From Polytrichum commune (taxonomy: Eukaryota; Streptophyta; Polytrichopsida; Polytrichales; Polytrichaceae): 25,899 nt of DNA. Position 1 is the first letter of the stretch, and each line of letters opens with the position of its first letter. The notes beneath the pieces are model-generated. The model had not been told where the DNA came from. It did no database searches and saw nothing but the letters and a program-made list of their open reading frames with translations. The translations under genes were made by a program, and so were the position numbers. Location of the stretch: assembly GCA_950295325.1 (NCBI GenBank), contig CATNTY010000038.1:1-25899 (forward strand), in the 5' to 3' direction. This document shows, in pieces, positions 9,765-20,357 of this stretch.

Positions 9765-12700
9765 AATCAATTACTTTTCTTATTAGGACACCTAGTATGT
9801 TTGAGTGGCATGAGTTTTTTTTGTTTGATGTTTTTTTAAACATTTGGATTTTCATGATTGCAGGAGAATAGAATACAACCAAGACACCGAAATCCAAAAG
9901 GAGCCGTGCTTAAGGGGGCTGGGTCCATGACCAAACATGAACTTCAAAAAAAACCAAAAACAAGGAGTCATATATCTTGAAACAATACCGAAGTGAAACA
10001 AGCCACTTAAAATGATGAGTCTCTCACTCTCTTCCACCGAGGTTGAGAAATCAAGGGGGAGACAAGCTCAAGATAAAGAGAAATCTAATGCACTCCTTCA
10101 AAGGGAGGTCTAGAAACTTGCCATTGGACAATCTTATCCTTAAGTTTGCACACAACCTCATGTGCACCCAAAGACTTGTCAATTGTTCAATGTACCAATT
10201 CCAGGGGTTGGACTCTTCATACCACGTACAAATTAATGCGAGTGTAAGAAGGCGTCTTATTCGAGACATTAGTGTATGTAGTATACATAAGGGAGAGGTA
10301 TAGTTTTTCTTTCTAGTGCGTACAACTGAAATTGCTATTCAAAACTTTGAAGTAAAGGTACATGTACAAAAGGGGGCCCTAAGGTTGAGAGAAAAAAAAA
10401 TTTGACAACATATGTGTTAGTTTTATCCAATTCACGTTTTCATCCATGATTGTTGCCATATGATAATAGTCCTTAACGACTACCTTTGTTCATTCTTGTA
10501 AGGTTTTGCATTTAGATTCTAGGTTTTTACAAATTGGAGGCTCTTGGAGTGCTCATGGGCTGCCTTGAGCTTTGCTCTCTAGATTGTGGCTAAGTTATTG
10601 TGCTCTTGTCTTTCTTTGTGTGATGCAATCATTGAGTTACATTCAATGGATGAACCAATGTTCAATGACTTTCTCATTGGACAGTGAACATGGAATTTAT
10701 ATGTAATAAAGGTATATTTAATTCATGAATTAGATTTTGTATATGTAGTGGAGGCATTTATAACATTATATTGAAAATCTTAATATAAATACATGAGTCC
10801 ATTTTCTAGCTTGCCATTAGTACGTATACATTTGTTTTTCTCTTTAGACTTCTTGTATATAGGGGGTTTAATTTTGTAATGACCCATGCATGTCATTTGG
10901 CTTTCCAAAGCAGAGTCCACACTTTGGAGTACCAACCTTCACATGTAGGTGTACTTTTAGCGCTACAAAGGATGTCAGCTCAAGCCAAACGCATGTATTA
11001 TTGAATTTGTTGCCATACGGTAATTTTGAATTTGGCAATGGGCCAAATTTTGTGATTGAAAACTTTGTAATTGAACCTACATAGCCAAATAACTCTACGT
11101 GCAATACCACGGATGTGGTGCTAAATACCATTAAGCTTGTTGCCGATTAGAAGGGGGTGTTTCTCCAAAAACGCATTGTTTGCATGATAGATATTTCCAA
11201 GGGCCTTTCATTGATGGCCTTGAAACCATCATGCATACAATGTTGATGTACCATTGCCATGCAATTTGAGCCATACGACAAAGTCAATATATGTGCTCCT
11301 CATCGTTAGGAATGTTCAGTGTGCAATATTCACACGTGAGAGTGATGAGTTTTGGATTTTGACTCGCCACATGTTAACAAGGTATGCTCTATATTCCACA
11401 ATGTAACCTTCAAAATTTACTGGGTGTTTCTTGAAAGTGAGATGACTTAAAATGAACAGCCTAGACTCATTGCTCATATAGTGTTCACACATAAAAGTAA
11501 GTCGTTTCAAAACACAAAGATTACACCCAAACAAACGAAATCTAAATTGAACATCTTAATGAAGTTGTTGACATATCCACATACAAGATTTTGATTGCAA
11601 AATCACCTCTAATGTGTTATATAATGAGATTGTGTCACAAGGCTCAAAACTAATCTACAGTTTGAGGGATTGGTACAAGAACATACAATCATGTGTAGAA
11701 ATGATGACAAAAAATACTAGATATTGCATAGAATTGTACGTTGTATTCTTTGTGCATTTGACTCACCCTATATCAACTCATTTATTTAATCACAAAATCT
11801 CACCCGAACAATATAACTATTTCAAGAAGGTTTATATTTCTAAGAAATCACTACAAATGAAGACAACGACAACAAAATTTTCATTTTTTCTTATCTCAAA
11901 ACCCCCGATTGGGCCTTTGCTAACCTTTGGCACGAACTCTGAGCCATACTATGCAACCAACTACTATAATGCCCAACAAATTGTCCCAAGAAAACATACA
12001 ACGAAAACCACCGTACGTGTCCCAAGTGACGGAAACACTCTACGTACCACCACATAGTAGTACACAAGGAGAAACAACATAAAAACCATGGACCTTCCTT
12101 TCAACATTATCATGACTAGGTACTCTTTCTATTCATCGTTTCCCATTTCAATACGCAAGTCTTTAAATTAATGATGAAAATCTTTGTTTTCTCTAAATCT
12201 TCATGGGTTATTGTTGTTGAGGTTCTCCTACCGGAAGCAAATGTGGAGTAGTAGACGTAAATATATGAACGGTGAATGAGATGGCAATGCAAGTGCAATC
12301 TACAACTCAAACTTAGTATGTCGTGTGTTTCGTGAATGTAATGTGGTGCAACAATAGACAACTTGCCTTTGGAAAATGTGAGGAGGAGATGGTTGATGCA
12401 TTTCATCACCGTCGTCGTTGTTGGACAAGACTATGAGATTGTTCGTCATATCATTTAGGGCCACTTCAAGCTAGAGCTAGAGGGACGTTGACCCATGATG
12501 TATAAATTATGTGATTGGTTGAGAAGTCAAAGATAGTTCAAGTTCACTGCACACTTGACTATGAGGGTATGAGGGACCAAAGACATTTAAATGGATGAGA
12601 AATTCACATGGCGTCCTACATGGCACCAAGTGGATAATGTTTCATGATCTATTGGACATTGTGTATGCCCATTAAAAAAAAGATGGATCCCACATAAAAC

Positions 12701-13260
12701 TGGGGGCCGTGGCAAGCAATTTGATTGCCATTGGCTTTAAAATAGTGTCAATTGCTATGATGGGTCTTGAACTACCTATTATTTTAGATTCCATGAAATA
12801 TGTTGTAGTCCCTCAACATGATCCACTTTCACTTTAAACTAAGCTTGAGGGCCCATCAAATACAAAATTATATTTCTATTTTCCATGGTATGGTCTTTTT
12901 TTCAACGACCCTTGGATTTATTTGGTCATGGCTCTTGGTCCATGTGTAAAGCAACCCATGTTCACATGGGTCTTTGAATGGTAACTCATGAGGAGAAAAC
13001 AGAGCATGTTAATGCTAAAACGACCATTGTGTAATTTGTTTTTTTAATTTGTGCTTTCACATTTGGTACTTGCACATTCAAATATGCAATCTTGAACATT
13101 TACATAATTACTTGACCAACCATCCCTTACTATAACAAATCATTACAACAATACTTAAGGTAAGAATGCCTTCAATGGACATTTTTAGCTCTACATCCAC
13201 TTCTTGTGGATGCAATACATGCATTTAGTGCGAGAGGATTTTGGAGCTCATATGCTTATC
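9765..13260. other. Unassigned AT-rich intergenic DNA
   Basis: No conserved domain, splice-supported exon, RNA gene or clear repeat boundary could be recognised over about 3.5 kb. Open frames of 60-147 codons occur (the longest at 11614-12057 on +), with no family signature. Phrases such as CACTTAAAATGA recur on both sides (about 10009 and 11446), hinting at very old repeat material. I see nothing here that supports a call. Confidence 0.5.
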
Positions 13261-13263
13261 TTA

Positions 13264-13782
13264 GGGCCTGTTTAGACTTGGGGCCAGGGCCATTGGTGAA
13301 CGAAGGCCAATATGTCTCATGTGGCATGCAAATGGGCCCCCAAGGCCATTAATAAAAAAGTAACCTAACTCCATTCATTGCTTTCATGTGTAAACCTATT
13401 TAGGTGGGATTGGGGCCATTTGGAGGCTGCAATTATGAGAGGGCTCCAACGTACTCATGAACTATTCTATGGATAATGATTAAAGTATAATAAATTTAGA
13501 ATTTCTCCCCTCCTATTCAATGCTCAAAGAATAAACTACTACAAGCAAATAAAAGCTCTGACAATGGCCTCAACTAGAGGGAAAGAGTCCACAAGGTTGG
13601 GAGCTCTCTTTTCCAAGGCTTGAGGCCATTGTCATGATGAATAAAATAATTTATTTGTTAATTGGCCCCAACTCATGGTGTAAACTTGAAGAGGCGAATC
13701 CCAGCCTGTCTACCAATGAGAGGAGTGGATTTCTTGCACCCCAGCCCATTTTTGAGCCCTAACTCCAAGTCTAAACCCGCCC
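13264..13782. mobile_element. Tourist-like (PIF/Harbinger) MITE with TTA target duplication
   Basis: The left end, GGGCCTGTTTAGACTTGGGG, mirrors the right end, whose reverse complement begins GGGCGGGTTTAGACTTGGAG. Both ends are flanked by TTA (13261-13263 and 13783-13785). TTA duplications and a GGGCCTGTTT-type terminus are characteristic of Tourist/PIF-Harbinger elements in plants. Length is 519 bp and no transposase is encoded. An internal hairpin lies inside: GACAATGGCCTCAA at about 13560 pairs with TTGAGGCCATTGTC at about 13620. Confidence 0.85.
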
Positions 13783-13785
13783 TTA

Positions 13786-14282
13786 GTCATTTGTCAAAGT
13801 GAAATCTCTCAAGCTCATTAAATGGCCACATAGTTCTTTCCATTATGTCGACAATTGAGTAAAGACAATATAACAAATTTTGAGCACGTAGTCCACAATT
13901 CTCTTAAACACATGTCTTTATGGTGTCTATTCTTAAATCCAAACCTAACCATAATTATGGAATCATTATGTTATTCAATTCTCCTCACTCCATAATATCT
14001 ATTGTGTGTTGCGGCTCCAGTACCTTCATTCTTCATCTATATTCAATTGCCTTTTGCATAGATTTGTGGTCACTTTTACCCCAAATGGTCTCAAAGGCCA
14101 TCTAGGAAAGACGATTTATAGACTAATCCCATGGATTTAGACCAGAAAGATCATGTTATTATATACTATGATTTATTCATTTGAAAGGCAATTACCAATT
14201 CAAGATGACATATCCAAGTCCTTCCATGGGATACCACATCGTCAAGAAGAGGCTAGGGTTATGGTAAAATGCCATCAAACAC
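13786..14282. other. Unassigned AT-rich spacer
   Basis: Sequence between the Tourist-like MITE and copy B of the TA-flanked MITE. I see no gene, RNA or repeat that I can support. Confidence 0.5.
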
Positions 14283-14284
14283 TA

Positions 14285-14996
14285 CACTAATTATCCCAAT
14301 TAGTGCATGTTGCACTAATTCTTGAAGCACACATCATTTTGTCAAGTCTGAAAATTAACACTAATAGAAAACTATGCCCAAAAAAATCGCAGCCCGAAAT
14401 CGGTTGCGGTTCTTTTGACCATCATGATCTGCAGTCGCTAAACGACTACTTATATTTTCTTTTTTTTCTTTTGCAACTGTAATTTTAAACATTTTGGGGC
14501 GTACAATATACCGTTGGAAAGGTATTTTCAGGACCTTTCCAACGGTATATTATAATGGCCCAAAATCCCAAAATGTATGTCGCTAAACTCAAAAAAAAAA
14601 TAGTTGTTTAGCGACTGCAAATCGTGCTAGTCAAGAGAACCACAACCGATTTTGGCTGCAGTTTTTTTGGGGATAGTTTTTTACCAGTGTAGTGAGGGTT
14701 GGACTTTTATTAAGTCATACAAAATTCATGAATACATGCTCATTTACCATACATTCCAATTTCCAAGGAAATCGGTACGTGCTCTAAGGTGTTTGTAGAG
14801 TGATCAAAATAACCAATATATGCAAAAGTGAATAGTGTTGTGATGAATAGTATTTTCAGTGACTAGTGTTGGGCATAACAATGCTTCGTAGACCTTTTGG
14901 TGGCACTAATTTCATAGCGTAAAGCAATTTAGTGTCGCCTTCACTAATTTCCCACGCACACTATCAGCTCTCCCTCAGCAATTGGGATAATGAATG
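14285..14996 (-). mobile_element. TA-flanked MITE, copy B (interrupted by another MITE)
   Basis: Its left end begins CACTAATTATCCCAATTAG after TA (14283-14284), and its right end reads AATTGGGATAATGAATG before TA (14997-14998). In reverse complement it matches copy A (8814-9231) along its length. Subtracting the 332-bp insertion at 14358-14689 and one TA leaves about 378 bp, near the size of copy A. Copy A reads AAAATTAGAGAGGG at the matching insertion point, so it gives the near-empty site. Confidence 0.8.
14358..14689. mobile_element. 332-bp foldback MITE nested in copy B, TA target duplication
   Basis: Flanked by TA at 14356-14357 and 14690-14691. The terminal inverted repeats are very long, about 85 bases each: the left arm includes AACTATGCCCAAAAAAATCG, CGGTTGCGGTTCT and GCAGTCGCTAAACGACTA, and the right arm carries their inverses with scattered mismatches. 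The centre is a perfect hairpin with 18-bp arms (14506-14523 and 14533-14550) and a 9-nt loop. No open frame of note. The TA duplication suggests a mariner-type element, although the terminus is not the classic Stowaway sequence. Confidence 0.85.
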
Positions 14997-14998
14997 TA

Positions 14999-15519
14999 GG
15001 ACATGTTATGTAAACTACAGCTATCCGATTTAAAATATAAGCGACAGTGAAAGGCCTGTATACCTTAGTCCAAGTTAGCGTAGTCCACAGCAAGAAGTCG
15101 TAGAGAATATTGCAAATTCAGGTTCTAGATGTGGAGAAAATAGTGAGTTTTGTGAATACTGGAGCAGAGGGTGATGTCGCAAGGCAATGAAATAGAGGTT
15201 TGCGAGCTTGGAAATTAAGCTGCAGGCAAAGGTGTTCTTGATCACACGTTGAAAGTCAAGAGAAAGGTGTATAGTATGCCAGCACCTTCACAATGTTATA
15301 AGGGTCTGGAGTGTTAATCGATGGATGTGAAATCACAACAAATTCTTGCTTATTTTGAAGGTTGACAAGGTAATCGAAGATTCAACCCACCATCACACTT
15401 TATACTTCTCGCTTTCACCACTTCGGGCTAGCTGCGAAACACAAGGTATGTGCGTGTTATTCAGCTCCCACAAGTTTCCATGTTTTGATTGCATGCAGCT
15501 GCCTCTGAGGAATGCAATG
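14999..15519. other. Unassigned spacer
   Basis: Between MITE copy B and the 15.5-kb repeat. No recognisable gene, RNA or repeat. Confidence 0.45.
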
Positions 15520-16070
15520 GAGCATGCATCGACGCAATTCTTTTGAAAACTTCGGACCCATATTGTTCGGGGAAGTAGAAAGAAGGAGGAATAAGGTGCA
15601 GATTAGTACTTCACCCTTTAGGCTGTGATATGATCAAGGCATTGTGAGTAGTGCGGACCTGCACCTCAGCTTCTGGAACTTTGAAGATGTGAACGTGCCT
15701 TCTGAGCCTTCTTTTGGTTTGTTGTGTGTGGTGAGGATATGGTTCGGAACATCACTGTGGCTTTGCTTTTGTTTACCGTATATGATTTGTGTGTTCGGGG
15801 AAGTAGACAGGAGGAGGAATAAGGTGCAGATTAGTACTTCACCTTCCAGGCGGTGATATGATCAAGGCATTGTGAGTAGTGCGGACCTGCACCTCAACTT
15901 CTGGAACTTCGAAGATGAGAACTTGCCCTATGAGCCTTCTATTGGCATGTTGTGTGTGGTGAGGATATGGTTCGGAACATCACTGTGGCTTTGCTTTTGT
16001 TTATATGATTTGTGTGTTCAAAATAGGAGCTGGCCTCGATCGTCCTTCAACCTGACACAGATATGCAATA
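15520..16070 (+). repeat. Dispersed repeat, locus 1, with internal 228-bp tandem duplication
   Basis: Two direct units, 15565-15792 and 15793-16015, have a 228-bp period and high identity; both contain GTGCAGATTAGTACTTCACC, ATTGTGAGTAGTGCGGACCT and GGATATGGTTCGGAACATCA. Unit 2 lacks five bases near its end. The flanks as well as one unit match 24163-24440 in the same orientation. The open frames here (starting at GTG 15644 and 15872) are products of the duplication, have no ATG and match no family I recognise. What the parent element is remains unknown; it may be a retroelement end. Confidence 0.75.
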
Positions 16071-16086
16071 GTGTTTTGAATGTTTT

Positions 16087-16315
16087 GACCAGAGAAAGTT
16101 GTGGTCTGTGAGATGACCTTAAACTACCGGATGATGGTGGAGAGATACCCAAATCTCAAGGAAGAAGTTGGCGGTTCGAATCCCGGCTGTGAAATCTCCT
16201 CTCTACTTGACGGAAAATTTGCCAGGTGGTCAACTGCCTCCTGTGCTTTGGCGTTGGCCTGCGGCCTTCTATCTAAAAAAAAAAAAAAAAAAAAAAAAAG
16301 ACCAAAGAAAGTTGT
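16087..16315 (+). mobile_element. tRNA-derived SINE with 16-bp target duplication
   Basis: The body runs 16103-16274 with a 25-nt poly(A) tail at 16275-16299. It is flanked by a direct repeat, GACCAGAGAAAGTTGT (16087-16102) and GACCAAAGAAAGTTGT (16300-16315), one mismatch in 16, typical of LINE-driven insertion. Internal RNA polymerase III signals are visible: a near-consensus A box, TGGTGGAGAGA (16135-16145), and a perfect B box, GGTTCGAATCC (16173-16183), 27 bases apart as in a tRNA. Short diverged target duplication and intact poly(A) suggest a fairly young insertion. It lies directly beyond the dispersed repeat. Confidence 0.9.
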
Positions 16316-17631
16316 TGAACCTTGCAAAATGGAATTGATGTCACATACCTTAACCCCTAAACGCTCAAGCCTTCACATTCCATTCTCGGGCATTTTCAAC
16401 ACCAATGCTGAAAGTTTCTCTTAGGTAGGAAAATAAATGTTTTTATTTTAGAAAATCCAACTGTACGGATGTGAACTTGACTACCTTATATTCTCGTTGT
16501 GAATATTTCAAGTCAATATGACCACATATGCTAAGTAAGGTTGACATTTGAAAATTGACTTCATGGGTGGGGAAACCCTTAAAATTTTGCATCCTTTTCG
16601 TTTGAAGCCATCTTTGGTCAAGGTAGACATTTAAAAAGTTGGCAATTTGGCCATATTGTATTATGTGCTTGTCCAAATAATTGCATCCAAAAATTTGGGT
16701 CATTTTGGTGAAATTTAGATGAGGTCCATCACCCTCAAAGTTGAAGCCCCATATTTGGACATGGTAGTAGATTCATCATTTGACCAACATGAATCAACCC
16801 TTCCACTCAAAATTGACCAAATCCGTCTGGTGGACTCGTCGTACACATCCATGTTGTTCAAGCGTGGAAATATAATTTAGCTATTTTGAAATTCTTTGAA
16901 CTAAGTTTTGGTCTCCAATCTTCCCAACAACAATGCCAACCTAGTGGGCAACTGCCAATGGATGCCAAACCAACTGACCCTCTTGAAATAAAGGGGCTAG
17001 TTGGATCCAATCCTGACACCAATTGCAATTCAAACAACGCGTTGAAATTTTCCGTCTCGGCACATAGGTAGAGAATATTTACTCCATATTGGATACTTTT
17101 GGTTTAGTAACATTCAAGCTAATCAACCTACAAAGTCATCAATCCAAGCTTTTTAAACAGAAAATTACCTCTTTTCATCCACTAGCACAGACCCTACCCT
17201 AAACCCGCTACCCCTAGTAATTGTTTCCACGTTATTTTACATGTAGTGACTAGATAAAAGAGGCCATTATATGTGATGGTATTTTACATTCAAACATGTT
17301 TCATTATTTAGAAACCCTCTATATGATATGTATGTTTTTTGCAAGATTTATCTACAATGAATATTTTAGACCTTATTTTTTACCGCACGTTATTTCTACG
17401 ACTTTCGCTAGTGACCTCCCTGAGCAACCAATTCATCTATAACTACATTATTCTGACTAATAAGTGTATTTAGAGTTATCCATTGCTATAACATTTTACT
17501 AAGAGTATCATTTTCTACCCAAATAATATAAGTAATTATTATGCACACCAAAGAATATGATGTAACTTAGTTGTCAGAAAATAATAATATTTGTAAAACG
17601 TTATATGAACACATAATTCCGAATGATAACC
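16316..17631. other. Unassigned AT-rich intergenic DNA
   Basis: No gene, RNA or clear repeat recognised. The longest open frames (about 86 codons on - at 16443-16703) carry no motif I know. Confidence 0.5.
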
Positions 17632-17660
17632 CACACTAATTGGATAAAATAGTGTAGTGG
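17632..17660. repeat. Isolated end of the TA-flanked MITE family
   Basis: The sequence CACTAATTGGATAAAATAG followed by TGTAGTG resembles the right terminus of the MITE family at 8814-9231 and 14285-14996 (inverse of the CACTAATTATCCC end). No partner end is seen nearby, so it is either a solo fragment or chance. Confidence 0.4.
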
Positions 17661-17777
17661 TTGGTTCATTGTTACCCCCTTCTTGCGACATGGAGGGAGG
17701 TGAAATCGACTCATCACATTTGGTGGTGATCACTAGGAGGGCAGGGTTCTCTATTGTGTCATGACGGAGGCTAATCT

Positions 17778-17811
17778 CGGCATAATGTCGTGCCGTCACG
17801 ACATTATGCCG
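17778..17811. repeat. Perfect 15-bp-arm hairpin, 4-nt loop
   Basis: CGGCATAATGTCGTG (17778-17792), loop CCGT, then CACGACATTATGCCG (17797-17811), with no mismatch. It follows TATTGTGTCATGACGGAGG (17751-17769), which recurs with one change just before a second hairpin at 22189-22218. It is followed within 250 bp by a C-rich stretch with repeated CCGTCCGCCC. It may be a terminal structure of an unrecognised repeat. Confidence 0.75.
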
Positions 17812-18821
17812 GATGCTATCTTTATCCTAACGGACTTGAATTTTACCGAATTTTGTGTGTAATTACATTACCCCATTTCGGACACGTAGGATGTAAGATG
17901 TCCACGTGTGATGACATGTCAGCAAAGTAGAGGTAAAGTGGGGAAAAAATTACTAGCCCCCGATCCAACCCCCGTCCGCCCCCCTGTTCCCACCCGTCCG
18001 CCCTTGCGTTCCCCCGCGTTCCCGCCCCGTCCGCCCCTTTTTCTCCCTAACTAACTGACGCCCTGCCTTCCGAATTCATCCATCCACCAAAATACATCGT
18101 AATAGCCACCTATGTACTCAAATGAATTAAAAATATCTATCACTTGCACACTAAAATGGAAGCATATGACATTTTTCATTAGTATGCTCAATAGTATCAT
18201 TGATACTAAAACGCAAGCTACCATCTGAAGTATTCCAATGTGCAATGCTAAGTGTTATAATGTAAATACTTTTCCATTTTATGAAGTTACTAATGTTTAT
18301 AAATAATGTCATATTGGCACTTTGAGTCCTCTAGGCATCTAACTTAGGCCCTTCGCAAATAATATATGTGACACTAAATACCATAACCGGTTTACTTATC
18401 CACACAAAACTAATTAGGGATCCCTCAAGCAACAAAGTAACCAATGTAGTATGATGACCAACAAATTATCACCGCTAAGGAGATTTTTAATCTATACAAT
18501 AATTTGTCATAAGGACAAATACACTAAAATACACATATTTTCTACTTTATATATAATATTACAATTTCAAATTTTGTAAGACAACGATGAACATGCATAG
18601 AAGTATGCAATAATAAAAGGCTGGTTGAATTTTTAAATAAAAATAAAAAATCTTAAAAGTGGTACAACATATTGTACAAGTAATGACTTTATTATTGGGA
18701 CGATGGTACAAATGCCCTTTATAAATCACATACATGAACAACCTATGTACAATCTAATATTCCACTTTATTCCGTCATGGTAACCTCGTAGATGCTTGTG
18801 GCTTCCTTCGAGGGTCCAATC
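17812..18821. other. Unassigned DNA with a C-rich block
   Basis: Mostly AT-rich, but 17957-18045 is a C-rich island with several CCGTCCGCCC-like words, unlike its surroundings. A lone GTGACACTAAATACC at about 18368 recalls the CACTA-type MITE ends. No gene recognised. Confidence 0.45.
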
Positions 18822-19230
18822 TTAACGGAAGAGGATCCGGCCTAAGTAATCAACATAGCTTATCGTTCGGTCTTTCATCCGTTCCTTCAACGGTAGCCGA
18901 TGAGGCGATAATCCTCTCATCTTCTTACGAAAAGGCAAAATCCTTGAAGATTCTTCCGCTACCTTGACTTCTTCAATGTCGATTGAATTGTCATCCACAT
19001 CCACATCCCCAGGCTTCCGTAAAATATCCGCGCTCAAATCAACCACATCATTTGGATCTCCACCCACGCTTTTTGTTAGGTCTTTCTTCACCGCATCGAT
19101 CTCGAATTTGACCGTATATTGTCGTTGGTCCTCCTCCGCTCTCAACTTTCATGCTTGTGTAGATTGTGAGAAGGGGATCATGACATAGTTATCACGAAAT
19201 CGATCTCTAGCACTTCTATCATCTCTCTCA
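18822..19230 (-). pseudogene. Decayed coding-like segment, unrecognised
   Basis: An open stretch of 107 codons (19145-18822 on -) has an acidic, charged composition (for example AEEDQRQYTVKFEID and DVDVDDNSIDIEEVKVAEE) more protein-like than most frames here. It lacks an ATG; reading on upstream in the same frame continues with plausible sequence (RSARDRFRDNYVMIPFSQST) interrupted by a stop. I do not recognise the family. It may be a fragment of a transposon-borne gene or of a host gene exon. Confidence 0.3.
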
Positions 19231-19599
19231 CACTCGGATGATGGATTGAATGGAATATGGGGTTCTCCTAAATTCTATATCTTCTCATCACATCCTAGAC
19301 CTTCAAACATGTCTCTCTTTTCTCCCATCCTATCCATGATACTCTACCATCGTTATATGTGTGAGTCTAAAGACTCCACTTATATACTGAGCTCAAAAGA
19401 CTTCATGAAATATACAATAATTGATGTAATCCAAGATGTAGAGGATTCAATTCTCGTTGGTAAGATAAAGATAACACAATAGGAATAAAAAAAATGTTGG
19501 TGAAGTCAAAAAGGTAGTTGTGCTTTTTGAAAAAATCCCTCGACACCCGCATTGGAAACCTCTTTGATACATCTTTGAAGCTTCTATATTCGATTAGTT

Positions 19600-20320
19600 A
19601 TTCATTTATTCAACAAATCACAAATTTGTGCTTCAACCTTAGTGGTTCATATGGTTTCACAACCCAAGTCACGCATTTGAATGTCACTCTCATTCAATGA
19701 ATCACATATTTGTGCTTCAACCTTAGTGGTTCATATGGTTTCACAACCCATATCACGCATCTGAATGCCACTCTTATTCAACAAATCACAAATTTGTGCT
19801 TCAACTTTAGTGGTTCATATGGTTTTACAACCCATGTTACGCATCGAAATGCCACTCTCATTCAATAAATCACAAATTTGTGCTTCAACCTTAGTAGTTC
19901 ATATAGTTTTACAACCCATGTCACGCATCCGAATGTCACTCTCATTCAACAAATCACAAATTTGTGCTTCAACCTTAATGGTTCATATGGTTTCACAACC
20001 TATGTCACGCATCCGAATGTCACTCTCATTCAACAAATCACAAATTTGTGCTTCAACCTTAGTGGTTCATATGGTTTCACAACCCATGTCACGCATCCGA
20101 ATGTCACTCTTATTCAACAAATCACATATTTGTGCTTTAACCTTAGTGGTTCATATGGTTTCACAACCCATGTCACGCATCCGAATGCCACTCTCATTCA
20201 ACAAATCACAAATTTGTGCTTCAACCTTAGTGGTTCATATGGTTTAACAACTCACACGCATCCGAATGTCATTCTCATTCAACAAATCACGAATTTATGC
20301 TTCAACATTTGTGGTTCATA
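19600..20320. repeat. 84-bp tandem array, about nine copies
   Basis: The marker TGTGCTTCAA (or a near variant) starts at 19627, 19711, 19795, 19879, 19963, 20047, 20131, 20215 and 20296: eight exact-register units of 84 bp and a last one shortened by 3 bp. Each unit contains AACAAATCACAAATTTGTGC, TTCATATGGTTTCACAACCC and CACGCATC-GAATG. Copies differ by only a few bases, so the array is young or homogenised. Because 84 is divisible by three, two forward frames stay open across it with a 28-residue period; the other four frames have a stop in nearly every unit. I treat it as a minisatellite and not as a gene. Confidence 0.92.
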
Positions 20321-20346
20321 AACCCTAAATCCTAAACCCCTAAACC
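20321..20346. repeat. Degenerate telomere-like motif (CCCTAAA type)
   Basis: The sequence reads CCCTAAA, TCCTAAA, CCCCTAAA in succession, directly at the right edge of the 84-bp array. This resembles the plant telomere repeat in the CCCTAAA orientation. At under four units it may be coincidence or a telobox-like word. Confidence 0.45.
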
Positions 20347-20357
20347 ATTCCTAATTG

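Noticed and set aside
9503-9766. 87-codon open frame
   Set aside because: It runs through both terminal inverted repeats of a foldback element and has no ATG start in a credible context or any motif.
11614-12057. 147-codon open frame as a gene
   Set aside because: Composition is low in complexity (Thr/Tyr/Lys-rich), no domain is recognised, and AT-rich DNA of this size yields such frames by chance.
16135-16183. A functional tRNA gene
   Set aside because: Only the A and B boxes match. No cloverleaf or acceptor stem could be made out, and the poly(A) and target repeats show a SINE.
16101-16424. 107-codon frame through the SINE and its poly(A)
   Set aside because: It translates the poly(A) as polylysine and spans the SINE boundaries; it is not a gene.
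18361-18390. Third CACTA-type MITE at 18.4 kb
   Set aside because: Only one end-like word (GTGACACTAAATACC) is present and no inverted partner was found nearby.
19765-20247. Repeat protein of 160 residues in the 84-bp array
   Set aside because: A second frame is equally open over the same bases. This is expected for a tandem array with a period divisible by three, so coding is not supported.
19600-20320. CRISPR array
   Set aside because: The whole 84-bp unit repeats with no variable spacers, and the genome is a plant nuclear one.
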